From Emiliania huxleyi CCMP1516 (Eukaryota > Haptophyta > Isochrysidales > Noelaerhabdaceae), in NCBI RefSeq assembly GCF_000372725.1, contig NW_005201123.1, positions 25,730 through 89,729 of the forward strand: DNA of 64,000 nt, written 5' to 3'. Positions 55,416-64,000 of this stretch are shown here, in pieces. The translations under genes and the position numbers were made by a program. The notes beneath the pieces are model-generated. The model was not told the origin of the DNA. It was given only the letters and a program-made list of their open reading frames with translations, and did not search any database. Position 1 is the first letter of the stretch. Each line of letters opens with the position of its first letter.

Positions 55416-57041
55416 ATGCGGCGCGACGAACTGATCTTGATCGACGGCACGAGCGTCGCCTCGACGGATTGGTCAGTGTACCGGCGCCGCGTCGAGGAGC
55501 TTCTGCGCGCGCTCATCGCGAACGCCGCCGCCGCTTCGTGCGAGCCGGCGGTGCCCTTCCTCATCGGCGTGGCCCACGGCGCCCACTTGGCGCACGTCAC
55601 CTCCTGCAACCCATCACTGGAGCAGCACGGCCCGTTCTGGAAGTCGGAGTTGGAGCGTGTCGCGGCCCTTCTCGCCCAGGGTCCGGTTGGCATCGAGCCC
55701 GGAGTGCTGGCGCTGCAGTCGCTCTCCACAGGGCCGCTTCACCGCGCTGTCTTCGTTGCGCCGTCTGGGTCGCGCAGCCTCGAGCCGCGCGTCCTCGGGC
55801 ACGCGCTCTCTGGCATGCCCGGCTTCGCCCTCGAGGTGCTGGTCGTGCCGGACGGCGCTCTGACGCAGCCCGTGACGCTGCAGACGGACCTCATTCTTCT
55901 GCAAGCCAGCCACCCGCTGCAGGTCAGCCTCTTGGAAGAGGGTGCGTGGGCGTGGTCGGCTCGGAGGCTGGTCGAGCGGCAGCAAACGCAAGTGGGCCTC
56001 GAGCTGGGCGACGCCACGCTGCTCACCTGCGTTGCACGCCCGTCGGTCCTCGCCACAGAGACGGCGCAAGACCTGCGCGCGTGCGTCTGCCACAGTGCCA
56101 TGCTTGATGGGCCACGGCCTGCGGCGCCGTCGCTGGGATCGGGGCAGCACCCCCCCGTTTGCCCTCGGTCAAAGCTGCCGCTGGACAATCGGGACATCTA
56201 CATCGTCGGGTGCGTCGGTTGCACGCTTTGGCCGGCCTCCCTCGCCCCCGCTGTGCGCGCTACCAACGCCAACATGATGGGCCCCGCTCCTGGCGTCAAC
56301 GAACGCGCGCTGCCATCGATCGTGCCTCTCTCCCGGATCCGCCTCGAGCGTGTCCCGCTGACCTCCCTGTACGGCGAGCCATGGCTTGTCACTGCCGACC
56401 CGGCCAGCCTGCATCCAATGGCGCACGGCCTCTTCCAGGCCCTCGCCTCAAAACTGCATGAGGCCAAAGAGGGGATCGTCTGCCGCATCCGTGCTGGCGA
56501 TGCCGCCTCCCACAGCAGCCTCGCCTCGAGGCCGCCGCCCCAGGCGGTGCTGCTGCCCCAGGGGCCGCCGCATCTGTCGCTTGTGCTCAAGGCGTTCGTG
56601 CCGGCCTCGCAGCTCCCCTCCACGCCACCGCACGCCTTTGCGGCGGGCGGCGGCGGGCAGGACGAATTGCCAGCGCAGGCGAAGGAGCAGGTCGCCTCGG
56701 CCTTGGCGCAGTATGGTATCGACGACTTTCCAAACGACAGTCCGGTCGGCGACGGCGCCAAGGTGGCCGCCATGGCGCTCCGCAGTGACCGCCACTACGC
56801 TCCGCACCCCGTTGCTTCGTCCGCCGGCGATTCATCGATGCGCAGGAGCGTGGGGATGCCACTGGCGCCCGCAGCGCCGCCGCCGCCGCACCAACGTCCA
56901 CAGCAATACCCACAAGCAGGCAGCACGCAGCCCGCGCGAGCGGCGCCGCAGGTGCACCAGGGCCAGTCGTTGATGGCGCGCACGTCGCGCCCCAGCAAGC
57001 GCAAGATGCCACGCATCAGCCTCACAGAGGGAGGGGCGTAG
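55416..57041 (+). CDS. unrecognised 541-residue protein with possible vWA-like start and basic tail
   Basis: One long exon from ATG 55416. The start (ELILIDGTSVASTDWSVYRRRVEELLRALI) looks like the first strand and helix of a von Willebrand A or Rossmann-like fold. The middle has LVVPDGALTQPVTLQTDLILLQ and an IYIVGCVGCTLWP strand; SIVPLSRIRLERVPLTSLYGEPW and HLSLVLKAFVPASQLPS follow. The tail is Gln/Pro-rich with RPSKRKMPRISL, a likely nuclear signal. The mix faintly recalls meiotic M1AP-type proteins, but I cannot support that. The frame is also open for 80 codons upstream. Confidence 0.5.
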   Translation: MRRDELILIDGTSVASTDWSVYRRRVEELLRALIANAAAASCEPAVPFLIGVAHGAHLAHVTSCNPSLEQHGPFWKSELERVAALLAQGPVGIEPGVLALQSLSTGPLHRAVFVAPSGSRSLEPRVLGHALSGMPGFALEVLVVPDGALTQPVTLQTDLILLQASHPLQVSLLEEGAWAWSARRLVERQQTQVGLELGDATLLTCVARPSVLATETAQDLRACVCHSAMLDGPRPAAPSLGSGQHPPVCPRSKLPLDNRDIYIVGCVGCTLWPASLAPAVRATNANMMGPAPGVNERALPSIVPLSRIRLERVPLTSLYGEPWLVTADPASLHPMAHGLFQALASKLHEAKEGIVCRIRAGDAASHSSLASRPPPQAVLLPQGPPHLSLVLKAFVPASQLPSTPPHAFAAGGGGQDELPAQAKEQVASALAQYGIDDFPNDSPVGDGAKVAAMALRSDRHYAPHPVASSAGDSSMRRSVGMPLAPAAPPPPHQRPQQYPQAGSTQPARAAPQVHQGQSLMARTSRPSKRKMPRISLTEGGA

Positions 57042-57479
57042 GGCGAGGGATTCGGCGCTTCTCGGTTCGCTGCAGTCGTTCCAGGGAAACGACAAATGCT
57101 GGACGCGGATGGATGGCGCCAGGCCGGAGCAGCGAGAGAACACAGAGAGAAGGGACACGCATGTGAGTTGTGCCAGCCCGGATGAGGCTGAGGATTGGGG
57201 AGGAGGACCTGCCACCCTGCGAAAAGTGCTGGCTGGGCGGAGCGAACGGGAGAACCGTGTGTGACAATTTCGCTTTTCGGTGAGCTGGCGTTGATGCACA
57301 AACTGCTACGGCTTTAATTAACTGGGCGGCAGGGCGCACACACACACACGAGATCGAGAAAGGATTGGGCTCTTTGGGGATTGCTTCTCGTCGCGCGCCA
57401 GAGATCGGTAAACTGTTGGTACGCAGCCCCGAAATTTTTCTCGATGCTACTGACCTCACCTGAGCCTCCCTGGAAACTA
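57042..57479. other. intergenic
   Basis: 3' flank of the previous gene and 5' part of the LINE remnant; no gene recognised. Confidence 0.35.
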
Positions 57480-57910
57480 CCGTGGGATCATGATGCTGGA
57501 GACAGCGTACAAGATCGTTGGCAACATCATCCTCGTTCGGCTCAAACAAACGTAACCGATCAAGGAGAGGGTGGAACGCTGAATCACGAGAACCAAAACG
57601 GCTTCCGTCCGAACCGTGGCTGCTTCGACGCGATCTTCTCGATCAGGCGTTCGACCGAGTGCCGCGCGAGCTGCTTTGGCGCGTGATGCTGCAGCAGGGC
57701 GTGCCTCCCAAGATCGTCTCGCTGCTCAAGGCGCTGCATGCGACGGTCAAGGTTCAATTCGAGGTGGGTGGCGTGAAGAAGGTGATCGACTCGATTATCG
57801 GCCGATTATCAAGCAGGGTGACCTGCTCGGCCCCGAGCTATTCATCTTCTTCATGGCGGCGGTCATGGAGACATGGCGCCTCCAACACGACTTCGAGCTG
57901 TGTGCGTCGT
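57480..57910 (+). pseudogene. LINE-type (non-LTR) reverse transcriptase remnant
   Basis: RGIMMLETAYKIVGNIILVRL, then NQNGFRPNRGCFDAIFSI, DQAFDRVPRELLWRVMLQQG and VGGVKKVIDSIIG, then KQGDLLGPELFIFFMAAVME: the successive blocks of a non-LTR reverse transcriptase, spread over all three frames with at least one stop. The catalytic FADD region and endonuclease are not present. A decayed fragment. Confidence 0.8.
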
Positions 57911-58331
57911 CCGCTCGAAGCGCGATTTCGTCCTCACCGGTCGGCGCCCGTCTACCGTCGGCGATGTCGATTTTTTGTGTGTGCTGGAGAGGGTGGCCTG
58001 TACAGATGACCTGTGAAAGCTGGCGAGGGTCGGTCGGCTCCTAACTCGCTGTGTATATAGTTAGTAGCGATGAGCTCACTAGCTAGAGCTCACACTAGAG
58101 GCCTTCATCGCATTCGCCTTCCTGGTACCCAGCGCTGACTTCTGACTGTCGTTGCTGTCTCTCCCTTCTCGGCTGTCTGTGCTTGTGCGTCTTGGGTCCG
58201 GGGTTGTGTTTTTATGTGAACATCAACAACGCTGCTCGCAACATGCGTGTCGCGCACTCATTCATGACCGGCCGGTCTCAATGTCCCACCCGTCCCCCCT
58301 GCGCGCGGGCCTTCTAGGCCCGCGGGTAGTA
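57911..58331. other. intergenic
   Basis: No gene recognised between the LINE remnant and repeat F2. Confidence 0.35.
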
Positions 58332-58423
58332 TCCCCCCATCCCCAGGGCCTCCAGGGCTCGCACCTCAACACCTCTCACAGACCAGCGCACAGCGCCATA
58401 GGACGTATTTTCTTCTCAATAAC
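58332..58423 (+). repeat. dispersed 90-bp repeat, copy F2
   Basis: Matches 3495-3584. It lies about 90 bases before the first coding exon of the acidic protein. Confidence 0.7.
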
Positions 58424-58511
58424 GGTGAACGAGCTAGCGTGCGGGGAGAGCGGCATTGTGCATGGTGCGGAGTGCATTGCCGTTCTTAACGGAGTCGCTT
58501 AGGCGGCTCCG

Positions 58512-59686
58512 GTGGTGAGCCGGTGTGTGTGCCAGTCCGCGCCAGTCCGCGCCCTTGTCGTGCCAGTGTGCTGTGAGAGAGGCTTGTATCTCTGCGAGAG
58601 CGACGACGACGCGCTGCCACGCGCTGATCCGAGCGGCCCTGGCGCCTATCTTCTCGTGTGCGGTTGCAAGAAGCATTCGTACACGGTGGTTGCGAGGCGC
58701 GCCAACGAGCACAACTCGGTGGACTCCGCCGCCGGTGCTACCTTCACAAAAGCCACATGCGCCGGCACATGGCGACTGGCCCGCTTCTGGTCGACAGCAC
58801 GCTGCGGCGACTGCACGATCCACAAGAAGCGAGCCGCAGTCTCGCTCGAGTACGCACTCAAGCAGGCGTGCGGTTGGCACCGCTTCCATCGCCACGCCGA
58901 CGGGCGAGCTTACCAGCTCGAGCCAAACAGCTGCGGCGGTTTCAACTGCAACTTATTGGATGAGGCCTGGCCCATTCTACTGCGCTCGTGGGCACCGTGC
59001 CAGGTGTGCAGCAGGCACGGCGATCCACATCATATCAGGCAGGTGGATGGCGATGGTATGCCCGTCGTGGGCAACGGCGAGGAGCCGCCGCCGCTCCCGG
59101 AGGTGTCTGCGCTGAATCCCTTCATGTGGTGCGAGCGCTGCCACTGGGAGTGGCGTGCCTCGGACTTCTCCGCTGCCGTCAGGGCCGGGCACTACGGCCA
59201 GAGGGGCGTGCCGCTCTGCACGCAGCACGTGTTCGGCTTCCAGGACAATTACGTGGCGCGCCAAGAGGAAAATTACAGACTCGCCGGCGACGACGGCGAC
59301 GAGGCCGAGGAGGAAGGGGCCGGACACGACGAGGCAGACGCGGCGGACGCGGCCGCAGGTGCTGCCGCCGAGGGCGAAACGTGCCGAGCGAAATGGACGA
59401 CTTCATCGCGCAGGACGAGGAGGAAGAGGAGGAGGACGACGACGACGACGGCGACGACGTCGACGAAGGGGAAGCAGAGGACAGTGAGGTGGAGGATGAG
59501 GAGGGTGGGCAGGACAACCCGATCGAGCTGAGCGACGCCGAGGAGGACCCCGGCACAACACCGATGCCCCCGCAGGAGCAGGAGTTTGCGCCGGAGCCTC
59601 GGTCCGAGTCGCAGGAAGATGAGCAGTTTCGTGCAGCATTGCACGCATCCGTGCAAACAGAGACAGACTCCAGTGGTGAGGACTGA
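58512..59686 (+). CDS. Cys/His-rich protein with acidic tail carrying SIM- and UIM-like motifs
   Basis: The N-terminal 270 residues have many Cys/His pairs (CGCKKHSYTVV, CGDCTIHKK, CGWHRFHRH, CQVCSRHGDPHH, WCERCHWEW, CTQHVFGF), suggesting metal binding of an unrecognised type. The frame shifts at about 59385: the tail continues in another frame as MDDFIAQDEEEEEEDDDDDG, then NPIELSDAEED, a SUMO-interaction-like motif, and EDEQFRAALHASVQ, which fits the ubiquitin-interacting consensus. A small intron or an indel could explain the shift. No ATG lies in frame near the start, so a first exon is missing; TTAG|GCGG at about 58502 is a possible acceptor. Confidence 0.55.
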
Positions 59687-60169
59687 GAAGCGGTTGGGGG
59701 CTCTGAGCCGTTGTTTGTGCGTTTGTGGTCACTCTGCGGAGCTCTATAGTTCAGAATGCCACCCCCCGTCGTACGTACGGGGGAAAGCCGTACGCCGCGC
59801 GCGGTATACTCATACTGCGAAAGAGGGATGAATTTTGAGCGTGGGCCGGCGCGCGCAACGCAAGCGAGAGGCAAGCTCTGCACATCCCCTATGCCCTATA
59901 AAACCGCGCTCAAACGAACCGATTTCTTGGCCGCACGAGGTCGTCCGTAGGTCGGTCGGAGTCCCTGGGGTCGATTTTTCAAAGTGAATAGTACGGCATA
60001 GAAACTGCAAAACAAGATGCGTTAGCCCGAAACACATAGACACCCACATGGGTTGCAATCCCTCAACACAAGTGGCCCACCCTTCACATTTTGTCGCGCT
60101 CCGGGGGCAGGGCGGGCGGGTGGCGGGAGGGGGTGAACGGATTGCTACAATTGTATCACGGGCAGCGCG
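59687..60169. other. intergenic
   Basis: No gene recognised; a gtacgtacgg palindrome at about 59771 and the 3' ends of convergent genes. Confidence 0.35.
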
Positions 60170-60665
60170 ATGCGTCTGCGGCAGCCGCCGCCACCACCCT
60201 TGGCAGCACAAAGCTGCGCCAGAGGTCCGCCAACCCCGGCGCCGCCCCCTCGCCCTCAAACCGCTCCTCGTCCCACGCGATCAGGTAGCCCAGCCGCATC
60301 ACCTCGACCGCCCTTGCGAGCCGCCTCCGGGAAGAGCTCGTGCGACTGCGGTGACCACTCCGCCGCCTTGAGGATCAGCCTGCCCGCCTCCACCGCCTCG
60401 GCCGCTGGCTCCAGGTTGGCCGCCCTGAGGGAGGGCAGAGGCGTGGGGTGTCGAGAGAGAAGGGCAGAAGGCAAGCAGAGTGGGGAGGGAGGCAGCGGAT
60501 TGGGGCGTCAAAAAGGAGTCAAGAAGAGGTGTGGGGGGGGGGGGGGGGCAAGCGCGCCTGAGCGCGAGCGCCTTGGCCTCGCCCGCCACGCGCACGCCGA
60601 AGCGGCCTGTCGAAGCGCTCGCGGAGACGACGACGCCGACCTTGCCGTTCATCGACGGCGCGACG
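60170..60665 (-). CDS. fragmentary protein with LNGxxGxV...NLEP motif
   Basis: Minus-strand pieces: MNGKVGVVVSASASTGRFGVRV with EAKALALR, then after an intron containing a G/C run at about 60530-60548, AANLEPAAEAVEAG and EWSPQSHELFPEAAR. A one-base shift leads to RAVEVMRLGYLIAWDEERF and LADLWRSFVLPRVV before the stop near 60170. NGxxGxVxxxxxxGRxxVxxxxxxxxLxxxNLE is common in algal MYND- and ankyrin-type proteins, and WxPxxHxLFPxxxRxxV is a block found in short ankyrin/F-box proteins. The upstream intron has the ggacacgtcacacg minisatellite. Probably a real gene with one frame error. Confidence 0.4.
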
Positions 60666-60704
60666 GCCGCGAGACGAGAGAGTGGATCGCGACGGTGGAG
60701 CTGA

Positions 60705-60850
60705 CACGGGACACGTCACACGGGGCACGTCACACGGGGCACGTCACACGGGGCACGTCACACGGGGCACGTCACACGGGACACGTCACACGGGACACGT
60801 CACACGGGACACGTCACACGGGACACGTCACACGGGACACGTCACACGCC
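60705..60850. repeat. minisatellite, unit ggacacgtcacacg / gggcacgtcacacg
   Basis: About ten near-perfect 14-base units, the first ones with gggc and the later with ggac. It probably lies in an intron of the minus-strand gene. Confidence 0.9.
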
Positions 60851-61055
60851 ACGACACCTCAGGCTCGAACTCGCAGCCACTCGAACTCGCAGCCACTCGT
60901 GAACGACGGTTGCCATTGTGCGATGGCTTCCCCCCACCCTCCCTTTACAATCAAAGAGGCAGTGATAAAGGTGCTTTGGATTCTGCGTGAGCCGGGGGTG
61001 GTGCGGGCTTCTTGTTGGCCCAACAAAATTCTTTCAGTCCGCATCTGTGTCGAGC

Positions 61056-62495
61056 ATGTGCGTTTTGGCATGTAAAATTCTTTGCCGCTCGCGCCGCCTC
61101 GCCGCCGCCGCCACCGCCGCACTCTCGCCAATCAGGCCGACGCCCATCCGCCTCCTCGACCTCCCCACCGACCTCCTCGTGCGCGCCCTCTCTCGCTGCG
61201 ACCCCGTCGACATCGCTCGCGCCGCGGCCGTCTCGCTGCTCTTCCACGCCTCGCTCGCGGTGGAGGCCATCCGCTTGTGGGCGCACGAGCGCGGCTTCGA
61301 GCTGCCGGCGCAGCCAGAGGGCGAGAGCTGTGCCGTGCGGTGGCTGTGCTTCGCTGCGCTGCTGTGCGAGTCCAACCTTCCGGCGAGGGCAGCGGCAGGC
61401 GATTATCACAGCGTCTTCATCGACGGCGAGGGGCGGCTCTGTGTGTCGTGTCGTGTGACGTGGCCGAGGGCGTGTGTCGTGGGCGAGGGGCTGTTACTCG
61501 GCCACGGCGAGGGCGTGATGCGGCTCAACACGCCGACCCGCCTCCCCGCAACGCTGGGCAGCGAGCGCGCCGTGAGCGTATCTGCTGACAAGTGTCACAG
61601 CCTGGCCCTTACCGCCGACGGCTCTGTCTGGAGCTGGGGCGATGGAGGTGGGGGCAAGCTGGGCCACGGTGACGAGCAGGACCAGCTGCTGCCCAAGAAG
61701 ATCGAGGCCTTTGCCGGCCAGCGCGTCGTCGTCGTGTCGGCTGGTGCGCACAGCCTCGCCATCACTGCCGACGGCGCTCTCTGGAGCTGGGGCCGTGGAG
61801 AGTCTGGCCGGTTGGGCCACGGCGACCAGCAGCGCCAGCTGCTGCCCAAGAAGGTCGAGGCGTTGGCTGGGCGGCGCGTCGTCGCTGTCTCGGCGGGAGA
61901 TGGCCACAGCATCGCCATCACCGCCGATGGCGCCGTCTGGAGCTGGGGCTATGGAGTACATGGCCTGCTAGGCCACGGCGACCAGCTGCTGCCCAAGAAG
62001 ATCGAGGCCATTGCTGGCCAGCGCGTCGTCGCTGTGTCGGCTGGAGGGGCGCACAGCATCGCCATTACCGCTGATGGCGCCGTCTGGAGCTGGGGCTTTG
62101 GAGGCGGGGGCCAGTTAGGCCACGGCGAGCAACAGAGCCAGCTGCTGCCCAAGAAGATCGAGGCGTTGGCTGGGCGGCGCGTCATCGCTGTCTCGGCTGG
62201 AGATGGCCACAGCATCGCCCTCACCGCCGACGGCGCCGTCTGGAGCTGGGGCGATGGAGACTATGGCCGGTTGGGCCACGGCGACGAGGAGTTGCAGCCG
62301 TTGCCCAAGAAGGTCGAGGCCTTTGCTGGGCGGCGCGTCGTCGCTGTGTCCGCGGGATGCGCCCAAAGCATCGCCCTCACCGCCGACGGCGGCGTCTGGA
62401 GCTGGGGCTGGGGAGGGGGCGGCCAGCTAGGCCACGGCGACCAGCAGCACCAGCTGCTGCCGATGAAGATCGAGGCGTGGGTGCCGGGGCAGTGA
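61056..62495 (+). CDS. F-box plus RCC1-repeat protein
   Basis: From ATG 61056, 479 residues in one exon. An F-box-like start (IRLLDLPTDLLVRALSRCDP with ARAAAVSLLFHASL) is followed by six to seven RCC1 propeller blades, each with the theme VVAVSAGxxHSIAITADGAVWSWGxGxxGxLGHGD and LLPKKIEA. RCC1-like blades act as chromatin or GTPase-binding scaffolds; with an F-box the protein would be an SCF ubiquitin-ligase adaptor. One blade (near 61950-62000) lacks part of its loop. The blades are 80-90% alike in DNA, so they have been recently duplicated or homogenised. Confidence 0.85.
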   Translation: MCVLACKILCRSRRLAAAATAALSPIRPTPIRLLDLPTDLLVRALSRCDPVDIARAAAVSLLFHASLAVEAIRLWAHERGFELPAQPEGESCAVRWLCFAALLCESNLPARAAAGDYHSVFIDGEGRLCVSCRVTWPRACVVGEGLLLGHGEGVMRLNTPTRLPATLGSERAVSVSADKCHSLALTADGSVWSWGDGGGGKLGHGDEQDQLLPKKIEAFAGQRVVVVSAGAHSLAITADGALWSWGRGESGRLGHGDQQRQLLPKKVEALAGRRVVAVSAGDGHSIAITADGAVWSWGYGVHGLLGHGDQLLPKKIEAIAGQRVVAVSAGGAHSIAITADGAVWSWGFGGGGQLGHGEQQSQLLPKKIEALAGRRVIAVSAGDGHSIALTADGAVWSWGDGDYGRLGHGDEELQPLPKKVEAFAGRRVVAVSAGCAQSIALTADGGVWSWGWGGGGQLGHGDQQHQLLPMKIEAWVPGQ

Positions 62496-62795
62496 TGAGA
62501 AGGGCAAAAGAGTGGAAGGCTCTGTGTGTACGTTTCGCCTGCCTTTCCGCCTTCGAACGTATCGGGTGCCAGTCCGCGGCTCCGCGCCTGTGTGCTGTGA
62601 CGAGCCTGCGGTGTGAGACAGAGAGATGTTTTCGTTAAATTCTTCTTCTCGAGCCTCGTAAATTTCTTTCTCCAGCTGGTGTACCTGTGTTAGTGCCAGT
62701 GCGCGCCAGTCCCGTGCCTGCGTCGTGAGTGGACAAATTTGCAGTGTGCGGTCGAAAGAATTCTTTTTCTACGGCGACCGAGATGCACAGACGCT
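62496..62795. repeat. 3' flank with short repeat D copies
   Basis: Two copies of repeat D: gtgccagtccgcg...gtgctgtgacgag...taaattcttcttc near 62570-62650, and gtgccagtgcgcgccagtcc...aaagaattcttttt near 62690-62770. No gene recognised. Confidence 0.55.
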
Positions 62796-62927
62796 TCTCT
62801 CTGGTAGGACGGGAACGAGATGATAGTAGGGAGTAGAATTCTTAAGATACAAGCCTCTCTCACAGGGAGTAGAAGAAAGCAAAGAGGAGCCCTGCGCACG
62901 CACGACTCCGCAGGAGAAGCCCCTCCC
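62796..62927 (+). repeat. direct repeat H1 containing a 28-bp insertion
   Basis: Matches 63256-63351 except for 28 bases (62837-62864) plus a duplicated GGGAGTAG. The inserted core reads, reversed, TGTGAGAGAGGCTTGTAT, i.e. repeat D. Confidence 0.85.
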
Positions 62928-63255
62928 CAGACAAAACACAAGGGAGAGGTGGGTGGGTCACAGAGAACTGTGGCCGCCAGCGACTGAGCCAGTCTCGCTG
63001 GCGGACGGAGGAGAACACAACGAAGGGCCGTCCGAAACACAATCACTAAGAAGGGACGTACGGACGTCCATCACTGGGATGAGATCGGGAGATCTGGCTG
63101 CCTCGAATACCTCCCGATTCCACAGCCGCCCACAGGAGCGCCGCCTCAACACGGGGTCTCGGCTCTACCGAGCCATGCTAGCTCCAGCCGCAGCCCCACC
63201 CGGCCGCCCGAGGGTGTTCCCGCATGCAGAGAAGACCAATCCTGGGGGAAGTAAC

Positions 63256-63351
63256 CTTCTCTGGTAGGACGGGAACGAGATGATAGTAGGGAGTAGAAGA
63301 AAGCAAAGAGGAGCCCTGCGCACGCACGACTCCGCAGGAGAAGCCCCTCCC
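63256..63351 (+). repeat. direct repeat H2, empty-site version
   Basis: Same sequence as H1 with a single GGGAGTAG (63289-63296) and no 28-base core. Confidence 0.85.
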
Positions 63352-63404
63352 GCCCGTGCTTGCGCAGCGCAGCCTCCTCCTCCCTACTCGCAAGCCGGGT
63401 AGCA

Positions 63405-63600
63405 TGGTGGTGATTATATCGGGTTCCACCCTGCGGTGATTATATCGGGTTCCACCCTGCGGTGATTATAACGGGTTCCACCCTGCGGTGATTATATTGG
63501 GTTCCACCCTGCGGTGATTATGACGGGTTCCACCCTGCGGTGATTATATCGGGTTCCACCCTGCGGTGATTGTATCGGGTTCCACCCTGCGTTGATTATG
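63405..63600. repeat. 26-bp satellite, about 7.5 units
   Basis: Units of ggtgattatatcgggttcca plus ccctgc with single-base changes (tataacg, tatattg, tatgacg, tgtatcg). The array lies just 3' of the minus-strand terminal exon. Confidence 0.95.
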
Positions 63601-63626
63601 ATGGGTTTCACCATCTGGAGCGCGCC

Positions 63627-63900
63627 TTATGCGGTCAGTTGTCGCGAAGGCAGCGGCCGCAGTTGGTCGAGCGGGACGCGCGCGTCCTCGTATGGTCGGC
63701 CATCGCGCGTCGTGGCAATCGTGAACCGTACGATTGCGGTGTGTTTGGAGCATCGCAACACGGTCGCCGCCCAACCAGCTCCGCCAAACTCTTTGCACGC
63801 GTACTGTGGCCAGAGGACGCTTGCGACGAGGACCGGTCGCCCTGTGGCGTTTTCGGCGGTGATCGTGGCATACTCCGCAGCAAGTTGGTGACGGCCGCCG
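63627..63900 (-). CDS. terminal exon of a minus-strand gene running off the window edge
   Basis: The frame ends with a stop at 63627-63629. Read upstream it has ITAENATGRPVLVASVLWPQ, FGGAGWAATVLRCSKHTAIV and ATTRDGRPYEDARVPLDQLR, a compact beta-rich pattern like a small Tudor or SH3-like barrel closed by VPLDQLRPL. The exon start is not resolved; another minus-strand frame up to the window end (PLMADCRTAAVTNLLRSM) may belong to an earlier exon. Confidence 0.45.
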
Positions 63901-64000
63901 TCCGGCAGTCGGCCATCAGCGGCTTCCGCAGCGGCTCCGTGTCATCGTCCGCGCGCCGGGCGTAGGGCATCGGCGGGATCGGGAGGGTGTAGTACGAGTC

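Noticed and set aside
63405-63600. CRISPR-like array at the right edge
   Set aside because: Contiguous 26-base tandem units, no unique spacers, no cas genes.

Overview
This window is nuclear DNA from a GC-rich, intron-rich eukaryote, most likely a haptophyte alga (Emiliania, Chrysochromulina or Prymnesium type). The pointers are the high GC content, short introns with many GC-AG as well as GT-AG boundaries, acceptors that almost always read AG|G, long Ala/Gly/Pro runs, small secreted Cys-rich proteins, and algal-style glycosyltransferase-like proteins. Pelagophytes and dinoflagellates are weaker alternatives. There are no operons or ribosome-binding sites. Most genes are multi-exon, so exon joins given here were inferred by hand from reading frame, splice signals and family conservation.

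Layout. 0-1 kb: mitochondrial inner-membrane peptidase (IMP2 type, minus). 3.7-4.5 kb: glycosyltransferase-like protein. 5.4-6.2 kb: inverted minisatellite and a SINE-like repeat. 7.2-9.3 kb: MATE transporter (minus). 10.0-10.8 kb: membrane protein whose 5' part is duplicated in inverted orientation at 18.2-18.6 kb. 12.6-14.7 kb: ankyrin/U-box protein with a frameshift. 15.1-15.8 kb: element with terminal inverted repeats. 16-18.6 kb: BTB protein fragment, Cys-rich fragment and truncated Ty1/copia reverse transcriptase. 18.7-21 kb: SMYD-like SET protein. 22.7-24.1 kb: mitochondrial-carrier protein. 25-29.4 kb: Dispatched/Patched-like RND membrane protein (minus). 30.9-31.5 kb: Myb-like protein. 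32.7-33.6 kb: SYLF-UBA protein. 38-40.8 kb: Ulp1-like protease and a Tudor-like protein (minus). 41.6-42.4 kb: secreted ShK-like protein. 42.4 kb: hAT-type MITE. 43.3 kb: SINE-like copy with a clear target-site duplication. 44-48.1 kb: ARM-chromodomain-SET protein. 48.8-50 kb: glycosyltransferase-like protein. 50.9-53.2 kb: amino-acid transporter (AAAP). 53.2-57 kb: two unrecognised genes. 57.4-57.9 kb: LINE reverse transcriptase remnant. 58.5-59.7 kb: acidic protein with SUMO- and ubiquitin-binding-like motifs. 61-62.5 kb: F-box/RCC1 protein. The right edge carries a satellite array and the last exon of a minus-strand gene.

The genes do not form one pathway. The coherent story is in the mobile and repeat DNA: at least eight small dispersed repeat families, three with target-site duplications; introns whose two edges carry the same 6-11 bases; intron minisatellites, several with a CCGAGA core; and one apparent intron made by tandem duplication of exon sequence. 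Together these suggest active non-autonomous elements and recent intron gain, possibly introner-like. Long G/C homopolymers and several one-base frame breaks suggest some assembly error as well.
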